Origin: Serinicoccus hydrothermalis
GTDB taxonomy: Bacteria; Actinomycetota; Actinomycetes; Actinomycetales; Dermatophilaceae
Reading direction: 5' to 3'
Assembly (NCBI RefSeq): GCF_001685415.1
Contig: NZ_CP014989.1
Span: forward strand, 3,038,001-3,102,000
DNA length: 64,000 nucleotides
Shown here: positions 46,391 through 55,241 of the stretch, one piece after another
How the letters are laid out: every line of letters starts with the position of its first letter
Position numbering within the stretch: position 1 is the first letter of the stretch
Made by a program: the position numbers and the translations under genes
Notes under the pieces: model-generated
Databases searched by the model: none
The model's input: only the letters and a program-made list of their open reading frames with translations
Told to the model about the DNA's origin: nothing

Positions 46391-48580
46391 TCAGCCGGTG
46401 AACGTCGGGTCCGCCTCGACCGGGTCGGCCGGGGAGGCCGGCGGCATCGAGCCGTCGTCGTCACCGTCGTCACCGTTGTCGTCGTCGCCGCCGTCGTCGA
46501 ACTCGCCGGCCTCGACCGAGCCGCTGTCGACCGCAGCCCCGACCGGACGGTCGGCACCACGCTGGTCGACGTCCAGGGCGTTGGCCTCGACACCGGCGTC
46601 GATGACGACGCTGCCCTCCACGGGCGCGTGGGTCATCGTCGGGCCGCCGTTGTCGGCCAGGTCACCCAGGCCCGGGTCGCTCACGCCACCGAGGTCGTCG
46701 TCACCGGCGGTGATGGTGTCACCCACGACGTTGCCGCCGGTGCTAGTCACCGCGTCGGTTCCGTCGGCGCCACCGTTGTCGGCGACCACCGAGTTGCCGA
46801 TCTCGATCGCTCCGGCGAGGCCGCTGGAGTTGTGCAGCACCGTGGTGTGCACCAGCGTCACGGCCCCGGAGACGCTGGACACGCCACCGCCCTCGGCCGC
46901 GTCGTTGGAGCTCAGGGTGCTGTTCGTCAACTCGAGCGTGCCGCCGTCGTTGTAGAGCGCGCCACCCATACCGTCCGTGGTGTTGTCGTTGAGGGTGGTG
47001 GCATTGACGGTCATCGTGCCGGTGCCGGAGTTCCACAGCCCGCCGCCCTGGTTGGACGCGGAGTTGCCGGTGACGGTCGAGGTGTCGACCGTCACCGTGC
47101 CGGCGCCGGTGAGGTGCAGGCCACCGCCGTTGCCGGGGTTGGCACCGGTGGAGTTGCCGGAGAGCCGGCTGTCGGTGACCGTGGTCTCGCTGCCGTCGAC
47201 GACGGCCTCGATCCCACCGCCCGCGCGGACCGCGGTGTTGTCCATGACGTCGCTGCCGGTCACGGTGAGCGAGCCGCCGTTGTTGAGCAGCCCGCCGCCG
47301 GAGCCGGCCTCGCCGTCGGCGACGTTCTCGCCGACGGTGCTGCTGCTGACGCTCAGCTCGCCGCCGTCGTTGTAGAGGCCGCCGCCGCCCTGGTCCGCCT
47401 CGGCGCCGGACGCGGTGTTGGAGCTGATCGTGGCGTCGGTGACCGTCATGGTGCCGCCGGCGGAGTTCCACAGGCCGCCGCCCTCGGCGCCGGCCGTGTT
47501 GTCGGCCACGACGGTGCCGGTGACGTCGACGGTGCCGGCCCCGGTGAGGTGCAGGCCGCCGCCGTTACCGGGGCTGTCACCGGTGCTGTTCTGCCACAGG
47601 GTGCCGCCGGTGATGACCGTCGAGCTCCCCTCGGTCGCCTCGATGCCGCCACCCGCGCGGACGCTGGTGTTGCTGTCGACCTTGGAGTCGGACACCTCGA
47701 CCGAGCCGCCCAGGGTGAGGATGCCGCCACCGGAGCCGGCCTCGCCGTCGGCAGTGTTGCCGGTCACCTCGGTGCCGTTGACGACCAGCGTGCCGCCGTT
47801 GTTGAACAGGCCGCCGCCTCCGTCGTCGGCCTCGGCGCCCGAGGCGGTGTTGCCCGAGACGACGCTGTCGGTGACGGTCATGGTGCCCGAGCCGTTCCAC
47901 AGGCCGCCGCCCTCGAGGCTGGCGGTGTTGTCGGTGACGGTCGAGCCGGTGATGTCCGCGTCGGCCGCGCCGGTCAGGTGCATCCCGCCGCCGTTGCCGG
48001 GCGCGTCGCCCGTCGTGTTGCCGGTCAGGGTGACCGCGGCGAGGGAGGTGGTGGAGCCCTCGGAGCCCTCGATGGCGCCACCGGCGCGGGTCGCGCTGTT
48101 GCCGCTCATCTCCACCGTGTCGGCGGTGAGCGAGCCCTGGTTGAGCACGGCGCCACCGGAGCCGCCGCCCTCGGCAGACGGCTCGTCGACGGCGGTACCG
48201 CCGGTGAGGGTCACGTTGAGCAGCGTGAGGCTGCCGCCCCCCGCGACATGGAAGCCGCGGTCACCGAGCGCGGAGGCGTCGATGGTGGCGCCCTGCCCGT
48301 CGACGGTGATGTCGCTGGTGACGTCGAGGTCGCCGGTCGCGGCCTCGTCCTCACCCGCCCCGGTCAGGTCCAGGGTGTAGGTGGAGGCGCCGTCGAGGGT
48401 GACGGTGTCCGCCTCGTCGTTGCCGTTGGCGGCGATGATGGCAGCGCGCAGGCTGCCCTCCTCGGTGCCGTCCGCGGTGCTCGTGACCTCCAGAGAGGCC
48501 GCGTTGCTCATCAGCGGAGCGCTGACGGCGAACCCGCACGCGAGGGCTGTCGCCCCCAGGGTTGCGATGGATCTACGCAC
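46391..48580 (-). CDS. Secreted right-handed beta-helix surface protein with tandem repeats
   Basis: 729 residues. Signal peptide IATLGATALACGFAVSAPLM. The body is rich in short Gly/Asn/Thr turns of a parallel beta-helix (for example GGGLWNSGTGTMTVNATTLN). Residues of about 150-580 form close to three imperfect units of about 145 residues, each with RAGGGIE, then PGNGGGLHLTG, then GGGLWN, then TASGAEAD and ADGEAGSGGG. The C terminus is acidic (DDGGDDDNGDDGDDDG) and ends without an LPxTG sorting signal or membrane helix, so attachment is unclear. Likely an adhesin-like or matrix protein; function is not known. Confidence 0.8.
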   Translation of the reverse strand: MRRSIATLGATALACGFAVSAPLMSNAASLEVTSTADGTEEGSLRAAIIAANGNDEADTVTLDGASTYTLDLTGAGEDEAATGDLDVTSDITVDGQGATIDASALGDRGFHVAGGGSLTLLNVTLTGGTAVDEPSAEGGGSGGAVLNQGSLTADTVEMSGNSATRAGGAIEGSEGSTTSLAAVTLTGNTTGDAPGNGGGMHLTGAADADITGSTVTDNTASLEGGGLWNGSGTMTVTDSVVSGNTASGAEADDGGGGLFNNGGTLVVNGTEVTGNTADGEAGSGGGILTLGGSVEVSDSKVDSNTSVRAGGGIEATEGSSTVITGGTLWQNSTGDSPGNGGGLHLTGAGTVDVTGTVVADNTAGAEGGGLWNSAGGTMTVTDATISSNTASGAEADQGGGGLYNDGGELSVSSSTVGENVADGEAGSGGGLLNNGGSLTVTGSDVMDNTAVRAGGGIEAVVDGSETTVTDSRLSGNSTGANPGNGGGLHLTGAGTVTVDTSTVTGNSASNQGGGLWNSGTGTMTVNATTLNDNTTDGMGGALYNDGGTLELTNSTLSSNDAAEGGGVSSVSGAVTLVHTTVLHNSSGLAGAIEIGNSVVADNGGADGTDAVTSTGGNVVGDTITAGDDDLGGVSDPGLGDLADNGGPTMTHAPVEGSVVIDAGVEANALDVDQRGADRPVGAAVDSGSVEAGEFDDGGDDDNGDDGDDDGSMPPASPADPVEADPTFTG

Positions 48581-48752
48581 GATGTCTCCTCATGCTCGGT
48601 GTCTGTCGTTTCCGGACAGCGGACCCCGGTGTCCCGGCCAGGTGGCAGGCATTCTGTGGATGAGTCCACACCCCTACATGCACGGACCGGCCGTTTCGTC
48701 ACACCCCGATCTCCGAGGAGTTTCGTGGGCGTCCCGGGTTAGGCTCGGCGGT

Positions 48753-49595
48753 ATGACTTCCGCCGCGACCCCGCGACGCCGCGCCGTCCTCCGGGCGGCC
48801 CTGGCCGGCTCACTGGCCGGTGCCCTGGCCGCGTGCTCGGGGAGCGAGGATGCCGAGCCCTCGGGGGAGTCTGCGGGCGACGGCGCCGGCACCACCGAGC
48901 CGGAGGAGGGCGCGGGCAGCGCCGAGCAGTCCTCGGACCCGGAGGCCACCAGCGCCGAGGCCGCGCGCCCGGAGACGATCGTGGCGACCGCGCTCGTGGA
49001 CCAGCTCCAGGTCTTCGCCGAGCCGGAGGACATGGACGCGGTGGGGGAGAGCCGCGAGCCGGAGATGGTGCTGGACCGCACCGAGCGGACCACCGGCCAG
49101 CTGGTCCTGCTGGCCCTGCAGACCGGAGACGTCTGGACCCAGGTGCAGCTGCCCGTGCGGCCCAACGGCAGCACCGGGTGGGTCCGCTCCAACCAGGTGT
49201 CGCACAGCGGGCACAGCTTCCGCATCGACGTCGACCTCGCCGGGCACGAGATCGTCGTGACGAACGCCGGCACGGAGGTCGCCCGGACGCCGGTGGGCGT
49301 GGGGCGCTCGGACCGGCCGACACCCGGCGGCGACTACTTCGTCACCGAGCTGCTGCAGCCGCCGGACCCCGACGGCATCTACGGCCCCTACGCCTACGGG
49401 TTGTCGGGCTACTCCGACGTGGTGATGGACTTCCGCGGGGGCGAGGGCGTCATCGGGATCCACGGGACCAACGAGCCCGAGCTCATCGGCACCGACGTCA
49501 GCTCGGGCTGCATCCGGATGGACAACGCCGAGATCGTCCGGCTGGTCGAGCAGGTCGGGCTCCCCCTGGGGACGCCGGTGACGATCCGGGCCTAG
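48753..49595 (+). CDS. L,D-transpeptidase (YkuD) lipoprotein
   Basis: 280 residues from ATG 48753. The N terminus combines a twin-arginine-like RRRAVLRAAL with a lipobox LAGALAAC, followed by a Ser/Glu-rich linker, an SH3-like segment (VWTQVQLPVRPNGSTGWVRS) and the YkuD domain, with IGIHGTNEPELIG and SSGCIRM (catalytic Cys253). It cross-links or trims peptidoglycan, or anchors proteins, using 3-3 bonds. It is divergent from the beta-helix gene and ends 42 bases before nuoC2 on the same strand. Confidence 0.88.
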   Translation: MTSAATPRRRAVLRAALAGSLAGALAACSGSEDAEPSGESAGDGAGTTEPEEGAGSAEQSSDPEATSAEAARPETIVATALVDQLQVFAEPEDMDAVGESREPEMVLDRTERTTGQLVLLALQTGDVWTQVQLPVRPNGSTGWVRSNQVSHSGHSFRIDVDLAGHEIVVTNAGTEVARTPVGVGRSDRPTPGGDYFVTELLQPPDPDGIYGPYAYGLSGYSDVVMDFRGGEGVIGIHGTNEPELIGTDVSSGCIRMDNAEIVRLVEQVGLPLGTPVTIRA

Positions 49596-49637
49596 GCAGA
49601 CCGCACGACAGACCCGCACGGAGCACGCAGGAGAGAC

Positions 49638-50240
49638 ATGAGAGCGACGCCCGGCGCCACGCCGGCCCTCGACACCCGTCGCCTCCCCGCGGGGGAGTGG
49701 CACGAGGGCGTCCGCGCGGCCCGGGCCGAGGGGTATGCCTTCTTCGACTGGCTCTCCGGCGTGGACGAGAGCGACGCCGAGGAGGCGGAGGAGGCGGAGG
49801 CCGACGCCGAGCCGGGGCTGGAGCCGGGTGTCGACGTCCTGTGCCACCTCATCGACGTGAGCCGACGTGGCCCGGGTGGGCTGCGCCGGCTGCTGCTGCG
49901 GACGCGGGTGCCGGAGGGTGGGTCGCTCGCCTCGGTCACGGACCTCTTCGCCGGGGCCGCGTGGCACGAGCGGGAGACGCACGAGATGTACGGCGTCGGC
50001 TTCGAGGGCTTCGACGACGGCACCGGCCTGGGCCTGCGGCCGCTGCTGCTGCCCGAGGGCTTCGAGGGGACGCCGCTGCGCAAGTCCTTCGTGCTGGGTG
50101 CGCGGGCCTCCAAGCCGTGGCCCGGCGCCAAGGAGCCCGGGGAGGGTCCGGGCGGGGCGCCGGCCAAGGGTCGCCGGCCGCGCAAGCGGCTGCTGCCGCC
50201 GGGCGTGCCCGACCCGTCCTGGGGCCCGCGCGAGAGCTAG
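49638..50240 (+). CDS. nuoC2: Second NuoC paralogue
   Basis: 200 residues. The 30-kDa subunit motif AAWHERETHEMYGVGFEGF is kept; the following LLLPEGFEGTPLRKSFVLGA differs from canonical LMPDDWxGHPLRKDYP. The Pro/Lys-rich tail GARASKPWPGAKEPGE is typical of the second-cluster paralogues I recall from Streptomyces. An acidic insert (AEEAEEAEADAEPGLEPG) sits near residue 55. The next gene on this strand is nuoH2: there is no nuoD2. Confidence 0.9.
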   Translation: MRATPGATPALDTRRLPAGEWHEGVRAARAEGYAFFDWLSGVDESDAEEAEEAEADAEPGLEPGVDVLCHLIDVSRRGPGGLRRLLLRTRVPEGGSLASVTDLFAGAAWHERETHEMYGVGFEGFDDGTGLGLRPLLLPEGFEGTPLRKSFVLGARASKPWPGAKEPGEGPGGAPAKGRRPRKRLLPPGVPDPSWGPRES

Positions 50241-50244
50241 CTGC

Positions 50245-50688
50245 TCAGGCCGAGCCCTGGCGCAGACGCTGCAGGTCCTCGTCGAGGAAGCGGCCCAGCA
50301 CGGACACGCCCTGGTCGACGTAGCCCAGCCGTTCGTAGAAGCGGCGCACGTCGTCGTTCTCGGCGCGGATCATGAGCATCACCTTCGGTATGCCCTGGCC
50401 CTCGATCCACTCCTCCGCCGCCGCGACGAGGGCCTTGCCCAGGCCCGAGCCCCGGTGGGCCTGGTCGATGGCGAGGTAGTAGATCCAGCCCCGGTGCCCC
50501 TCGTGCCCGACCATGACGGTGCCGACGAGGAGGTCGTCGTCGAGAGCGCCGAGGACCTCCGAGGACGGCCCCGACACCGCCATCCGGAAGTCCGACCGCG
50601 GGTCGTTCCAGGGCCGCGTCAGGCCGCACTCGGACCACAGCCGGGCCGCGTCATCGGCGTGCTCCGAGGTCAGGGGGAGGATCTGCAT
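50245..50688 (-). CDS. GNAT-family acetyltransferase
   Basis: 147 residues from ATG 50688. The acetyl-CoA signature is YYLAIDQAHRGSGLGKALVA; IYYLAI and RRFYERLGYVDQGV match the GNAT fold and the YpeA-like subgroup. Substrate unknown. It lies on the opposite strand inside the nuo2 cluster, exactly in the space between nuoC2 and nuoH2. Confidence 0.88.
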   Translation of the reverse strand: MQILPLTSEHADDAARLWSECGLTRPWNDPRSDFRMAVSGPSSEVLGALDDDLLVGTVMVGHEGHRGWIYYLAIDQAHRGSGLGKALVAAAEEWIEGQGIPKVMLMIRAENDDVRRFYERLGYVDQGVSVLGRFLDEDLQRLRQGSA

Positions 50689-50710
50689 ACCCCCATCCTG
50701 CCCGCACCCT

Positions 50711-50829
50711 GGTCGACTGGCCGCACGCTTTGTGTCGACCGGCCGCGCGCTTTGGTCCGACTGGCCGCGCACCTTCCGTCCTGCACAGCAAATCGTGCGG
50801 CCGGTGCGCGCAAACCGTGCGGCCGGTCC
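50711..50829. repeat. Five-unit direct/inverted repeat array before nuoH2
   Basis: Three direct units of about 20 bases (50711-50732 GTCGACTGGCCGCACGCTTT; 50734-50754; 50757-50774), about 23 bases apart, are followed by two inverted units (50788-50805, 50809-50829 CGCAAACCGTGCGGCCGG). The two sets are complementary and could fold into alternative hairpins. It lies between the divergent starts of the acetyltransferase and nuoH2. Confidence 0.65.
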
Positions 50830-50899
50830 GGGGTTCCGGTGCGGTTCCCCCGGGGCGTCGGAGCCGGTCGTGCCGCCGTCAGTCGTTAGGGTGGCTGCG

Positions 50900-51874
50900 A
50901 TGCTCGCCGAACTCCCGTGGGCCCTCGAGGCCGGGCTGAAGGCCGCCTGCGTGCTGGCGGCCTTCCTCGTCCTGCCCCTGGCCCTGGGCCAGCTGGAGCA
51001 CAAGCTCATGGGCCACATGCAGGGTCGGCTCGGGCCGATGGAGGCCGGGCCGCACGGCATCGGCCAGCTCGTCGCCGACGGCATCAAGTTCGCCCAGAAG
51101 GAGGACGTGACCCCCGCGGCCGCGGACCGACCGGTCTTCCGGCTCGCCCCGGCGGTCGCCCTCGTCCCCTACCTCGTCGCGCTCTCCGCGATCCCGCTCG
51201 GGGCCACCTGGGTCGCCGTCGACGTCCCCGCCAGCCTGCTGCTCGTGCTCGCCGTGACCAGCGTCGGGGTCATCGGCACGCTCATGGCGGGCTGGGGCTC
51301 GGGCAACAAGTACTCCCTGCTCGGCGGCATGCGCGCCGGAGCCCAGCTCGTCTCCTACGAGCTGCCGCTCGTCCTCGCCGCCGCCAGCGTCGCGATGGCC
51401 GCGGGCTCGCTGTCGCTCACCGGGATCGTGCAGGAGTGGTCGTGGTGGTGGCTCTTCTGGCAGCTTCCCGCCGCGCTGGTCCTCCTCGCCGCGAGCGTCG
51501 CCGAGCTGCAGCGCACCCCCTTCGACGCCCCGGTCGCCGACTCCGAGATCGTCTTCGGCCCGCTGACGGAGTACACCGGGCTGCGCTTCGCCTTCTTCCT
51601 GCTCGCCGAGTATGCCGGCATGGTCGTCATGGCGCTGCTGTTCACCGTCCTCTTCCTCGGGGGCTGGCGCGGGCCGTGGGGCGACATCGGCGTGGTGGGC
51701 GCGCTGTGGACGCTGCTCAAGGCCACCGGCGTCGGCGTGCTCATCCTCTGGCTCCGGGTCGCGTGGCCCAGGGTGCGCGAGGACCAGCTGCAGCGGCTGG
51801 CCTGGCTGGTCCTGCTGCCCCTCGCGCTGGTCCAGCTGGCGATCACCGGCGTCGGGGTGGTGGTCCTCGGATGA
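50900..51874 (+). CDS. nuoH2: Second NuoH paralogue, diverged quinone-tunnel residues
   Basis: 324 residues, about eight helices. ATG 50900 has AGGGTGG upstream; a GTG at 50891 is possible. Key changes from NuoH1: [10 protein letters not shown] for [14 protein letters not shown] (45-48) for the near-universal GPNR, and [13 protein letters not shown] for [13 protein letters not shown]. The [16 protein letters not shown] segment and KEDVTP are kept. From memory, similar changes occur in Streptomyces second-cluster NuoH, so this is a distinct subfamily rather than decay. Confidence 0.93.
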   Translation: MLAELPWALEAGLKAACVLAAFLVLPLALGQLEHKLMGHMQGRLGPMEAGPHGIGQLVADGIKFAQKEDVTPAAADRPVFRLAPAVALVPYLVALSAIPLGATWVAVDVPASLLLVLAVTSVGVIGTLMAGWGSGNKYSLLGGMRAGAQLVSYELPLVLAAASVAMAAGSLSLTGIVQEWSWWWLFWQLPAALVLLAASVAELQRTPFDAPVADSEIVFGPLTEYTGLRFAFFLLAEYAGMVVMALLFTVLFLGGWRGPWGDIGVVGALWTLLKATGVGVLILWLRVAWPRVREDQLQRLAWLVLLPLALVQLAITGVGVVVLG

Positions 51875-52338
51875 GGGGCGTGACCGGCCTGCTGCGCGGC
51901 CTGGCGACGACGGGGCGCACCCTGACCCGGCGGGCGCACACGGCCCGCTACCCGCATACCGAGCCCGAGCTGCCCGAGCGCAGCCGCGGCGTCATCGCGC
52001 TGCTCGAGGACAACTGCACCTCGTGCATGCTGTGCGCCCGCGAGTGCCCGGACTGGTGCATCACCATCGACTCGCACAAGGAGACCCTCCCGGCGGAGAC
52101 CGAGGGCGGGCGGGAGCGCTCGCACAACGTCCTGGACCGCTTCGACATCGACTTCTCGCTGTGCATGTACTGCGGCATCTGCATCGAGGTCTGTCCGTTC
52201 GACGCGCTCTTCTGGGCGCCGGACTTCGCGTATGCCGAGGGGGACATCCGCAACCTCCTGCACGACAAGGAGCGGCTCGGGACGTTCATGGACTCGGTCC
52301 CGAAGAGCGCCCTGCCGGCGACGGAGGAGGAGCCGTGA
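51871..52338 (+). CDS. nuoI2: Second NuoI paralogue
   Basis: 155 residues with both four-iron cluster motifs intact: [12 protein letters not shown] and [12 protein letters not shown]. It is much shorter than NuoI1 (238) because the N- and C-terminal extensions are missing. ATG 51871 overlaps the nuoH2 stop. With NuoB2 it could carry electrons from a soluble donor to quinone even without NuoEFG. Confidence 0.94.
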   Translation: MRGVTGLLRGLATTGRTLTRRAHTARYPHTEPELPERSRGVIALLEDNCTSCMLCARECPDWCITIDSHKETLPAETEGGRERSHNVLDRFDIDFSLCMYCGICIEVCPFDALFWAPDFAYAEGDIRNLLHDKERLGTFMDSVPKSALPATEEEP

Positions 52339-52895
52339 GCGGGCTGGACGTGCTCTTCAGCGCCGTGGGCCTGGTGACGCTCGGCGCCGCGCTGCTCTCG
52401 GTCACCTCCCGGGTGGTCCTGCACGCGGCGCTCTGGCTCGTGGTGACCCTCGGCGGGCTGGCCGGCTGCTACCTCGTGCTGGGCGCCGAGCTCGTCGCGC
52501 TGGTCCAGCTGCTCATCTATGTCGGCGCCGTGGTCGTGCTCGTGCTCTTCGCCCTCATGCTCACCCGCTCCGGCGGGGTGCCGGTCGTCACCTCCGTGCC
52601 CCAGCGGGTGGCCGCCGGGCTCGTCGGGGCAGGCACCACGGTGGTGCTCGGCGGGGCGCTGCTGTCCGCCTTCGGCTGGGGCAGCGTGCCGCTGGACGGG
52701 CCGGGCAACGAGGCGGTGGCCGCGACGATCTTCGGCACCGACGTCTGGCCCTTCGAGCTGCTGTCCGTGCTGCTGCTCACGGCGCTCGTGGCCGCGGTCG
52801 CGGTGGCGCGGGCCCCCGTCGGCGGGCAGGACGCCCCCAGCCAGCGGCCGGACGCCCCGCCCGAGGTCGAGGCCGTGCAGGGGGAGGACACGTGA
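52335..52895 (+). CDS. nuoJ2: Second NuoJ paralogue
   Basis: 186 residues with five helices; [20 protein letters not shown] corresponds to the conserved third helix. The long C-terminal tail of NuoJ1 is absent. GTG 52335 overlaps the nuoI2 stop, and the stop overlaps nuoK2. Confidence 0.92.
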   Translation: MSGLDVLFSAVGLVTLGAALLSVTSRVVLHAALWLVVTLGGLAGCYLVLGAELVALVQLLIYVGAVVVLVLFALMLTRSGGVPVVTSVPQRVAAGLVGAGTTVVLGGALLSAFGWGSVPLDGPGNEAVAATIFGTDVWPFELLSVLLLTALVAAVAVARAPVGGQDAPSQRPDAPPEVEAVQGEDT

Positions 52896-53227
52896 TCCGC
52901 CCCGCCCTGCCCTACCTCCTCGTCGCCCTGCTCGCGGGCCTGGGCGCCTACGGCATCCTCGCCCGGCGCCACGCCGTCCTCGTGCTCATCGGCGTCGAGC
53001 TGCTGCTCGGCGCGGCCGGGCTGCTGCTCGTCACCGTCGCGCAGACCGCCGCCGGAGGCGACGCGAGCGCCGCGGTGCTCACCCTCTTCGTCATCACGAT
53101 CGCCGCGGCCGAGGTCGTCGTCGCGCTCGCGGTGCTGCTCGCGCTGTTCCGCGCCCGCGGTCACGTCGACCTGCACGCCGAGCTCGACGGCGCCGACGGC
53201 CCGGGGGAGGTGGGCGAGCATGCCTGA
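52892..53227 (+). CDS. nuoK2: Second NuoK paralogue
   Basis: 111 residues, three helices. Both membrane glutamates of the proton path are kept, in LIGVELLLGAAG and IAAAEVVVALA. A short acidic C-terminal tail is extra. The start is GTG 52892, and the 3' end overlaps nuoL2 by eight bases. Confidence 0.93.
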   Translation: MIRPALPYLLVALLAGLGAYGILARRHAVLVLIGVELLLGAAGLLLVTVAQTAAGGDASAAVLTLFVITIAAAEVVVALAVLLALFRARGHVDLHAELDGADGPGEVGEHA

Positions 53228-55241
53228 GCTCCCCGACGTGCCCTGGTCCGACCTGCAGCTCCCGGACATACCGCTGCCCGAGCTGCCCATGCCGGACCTG
53301 TGGGGCGCGCCCGCCCACTGGGCGATCCTGGCGACGCTGCTCGCGGCGCTCGCCGGTCTGGGGCTGACCGGCCGCTCCAACCGGCTCGCCGCGTGGGTGG
53401 GGGTCGGCGGCTCGCTCGTCGCCTTCCTCGCCACGCTGTGGCAGCTCTACACCCTCACCCGGATCGAGGGCGCGCAGCGCGAGGTCGGCACCATCGGGGC
53501 CCTGCGCCTCGGGGAGCTGCAAGCCCCGCTGGGGCTCATGGTGGCCTGGCCGACCGCCCTGGTCGCCGCCACCGTCGCCGCGGTCGCGCTCGTCGTCCAG
53601 GGGTATGCCCGCTGGTACCTCTGGTACGACCCGCGCTACCGCTCCTTCGCCGCCACGGTGTCCCTCTTCACCGCGGCGATGCTGCTGCTCGTCCACGCCG
53701 ACGACCTGCTGCTCACACTCGTCGGCTGGGAGGTGATGGGCTGGTGCTCCTACCTGCTCATCGGGCACCACTCGACCCGCTCCGCCGCCGCGCGCGCCGC
53801 CAGCAAGGCGCTGCTCGTCACCCGGACCGCCGACATCGGCTTCGTCCTCGGCCTGGTGATCCTCGCGACCGGCGCCGGCACGACGCGCACGAGCGGGGTG
53901 GTCGAGCACTGGGCCGCGGACGGCGCCTCGGCCACGCTCACCCTCGCCCTGTGCCTGCTGGTCGTCGGGGTGGCCGGCAAGTCGGCGCTCTTCCCCTTCC
54001 AGGACTGGCTGCCGGACGCCATGGAGGGTCCGACGCCGGCCTCGGCGCTCATCCACGCCGCGACGATGGTCGCGGCCGGCACGGTGGTGCTCGCCCAGCT
54101 CTTCGACCTGCTCGTGCTGTCCGGCACCGCGCGCCTGCTGCTGGCCGTGCTGGCCTGCACCACGATGATCGGCGCCGCCCTCCTGGCCTTCGCCCAGGGC
54201 GACCTCAAGCGGCTCCTCGCCTGGTCCACGGTGAGCCAGGTGGCGCTCATGCTCGCCGTCCTCGCCGCCGCCACGCCGGCGACCGGCCCGGACGCCGCGC
54301 TGCAGCACCTCGTCGCGCACGCGTGGTTCAAGGCCCTGCTCTTCCTGACGACCGGCTGGCTGGGCGTCCTCGTGGGCGGCACCGCGATGGCCCTGGTCGC
54401 CTCCGGCGCGCGGCGCTACCGCGTCCTGCGCCACCGCTTCGGCTGGGGGTTGCTCGCCCTGGCCGGCGTGCCGCCCTTCGTCGGCTTCTTCTCCAAGGAG
54501 CTCATCCTGGGCACCGCCGAGGCCGGCACCGGTCCGGGGGCCGGCGGCGGTCTCGTCCCGGTGCTCGTCCTGGCCTCGGTCGGGGCCAGCGCCCCGCTCA
54601 CCGCGGCCTACTGCATGCGCGCCTGGCTGGTGCTCAGCCGCCCGACGGTGGTCCAGGACCTGGCGCAGACCTACCACCCCGGCCCGGTGCAGCGGATCGA
54701 CGACTTCTTCGACGAGCCGCAGGTCGTCCAGGAGGCCGAGGGGGTCGAGCGGGCCGAGGCCGCGATCAGCTCCTCCGCCCGCATGGGCACCTCCTTCCTC
54801 ATGCTCATGACCCTCCTCGGCGCGCTGGTCTCCCTCCTCCCGGTCTGGGGCCCGCAGGTCGAGCTCGACCTGCAGCTCACCGTCGCGACGCTGCTGCTCA
54901 TGCTGGTCAGCGCGCTGCTCGTGCGCCTCGCGGCGGGCGGGGTGCGCACCCGTGACGCGGCCGCGCGCATACCCGCCGCGGCGAGCCTGGCCGCCGAGCG
55001 GGGCCTCTACGCCGACGTCGCCTACCGCGCCCTCGTCGCCACCCCGGTCCTCGCGCTCGCCCGGGGGGTCGCCTGGTTCGACGACCAGGTGCTGGACGCC
55101 TGGGTGCGCGGCCTCGGGGCGGGTCCCCGGCCGCTCGGCCGGGTCGGCGACCTCCTCAGCCCGCGTCGGGCGACGCCCGGGCTCGCGCTCGTCCTGGCCG
55201 GCATGCTCGTGCTGGCCGCGATCGGGGTGGTGACCGCGTGA
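53220..55241 (+). CDS. nuoL2: Second NuoL paralogue
   Basis: 673 residues. Antiporter-like features are kept: LLLTLVGWEVMGWCSYLLIG (glutamate), PLQ-equivalent FPFQDWLPDAMEGPTPASAL, IHAATMVAAGTVVLAQ, and KELILGTAEAG. The N-terminal 30 residues (LPDVPWSDLQLPDIPLPELP) form an amphipathic Pro-rich repeat with no counterpart in NuoL1. The stop overlaps nuoM2. Confidence 0.94.
   Translation: MPELPDVPWSDLQLPDIPLPELPMPDLWGAPAHWAILATLLAALAGLGLTGRSNRLAAWVGVGGSLVAFLATLWQLYTLTRIEGAQREVGTIGALRLGELQAPLGLMVAWPTALVAATVAAVALVVQGYARWYLWYDPRYRSFAATVSLFTAAMLLLVHADDLLLTLVGWEVMGWCSYLLIGHHSTRSAAARAASKALLVTRTADIGFVLGLVILATGAGTTRTSGVVEHWAADGASATLTLALCLLVVGVAGKSALFPFQDWLPDAMEGPTPASALIHAATMVAAGTVVLAQLFDLLVLSGTARLLLAVLACTTMIGAALLAFAQGDLKRLLAWSTVSQVALMLAVLAAATPATGPDAALQHLVAHAWFKALLFLTTGWLGVLVGGTAMALVASGARRYRVLRHRFGWGLLALAGVPPFVGFFSKELILGTAEAGTGPGAGGGLVPVLVLASVGASAPLTAAYCMRAWLVLSRPTVVQDLAQTYHPGPVQRIDDFFDEPQVVQEAEGVERAEAAISSSARMGTSFLMLMTLLGALVSLLPVWGPQVELDLQLTVATLLLMLVSALLVRLAAGGVRTRDAAARIPAAASLAAERGLYADVAYRALVATPVLALARGVAWFDDQVLDAWVRGLGAGPRPLGRVGDLLSPRRATPGLALVLAGMLVLAAIGVVTA

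Noticed and set aside
46391-48580. Repetitive DNA that could suggest a CRISPR array or mobile element
   Set aside because: The repeats are long, imperfect and in frame; they encode a single beta-helix protein with a signal peptide.
40577-49595. Prophage or integrative element between nuoB2 and nuoC2
   Set aside because: No integrase, transposase, phage gene, att-like direct repeat or shift in base composition is visible; genes are ordinary envelope and signalling functions.
50711-50829. CRISPR-like short repeats
   Set aside because: Units are adjacent with almost no spacers, vary in sequence and change orientation; no cas genes are present.
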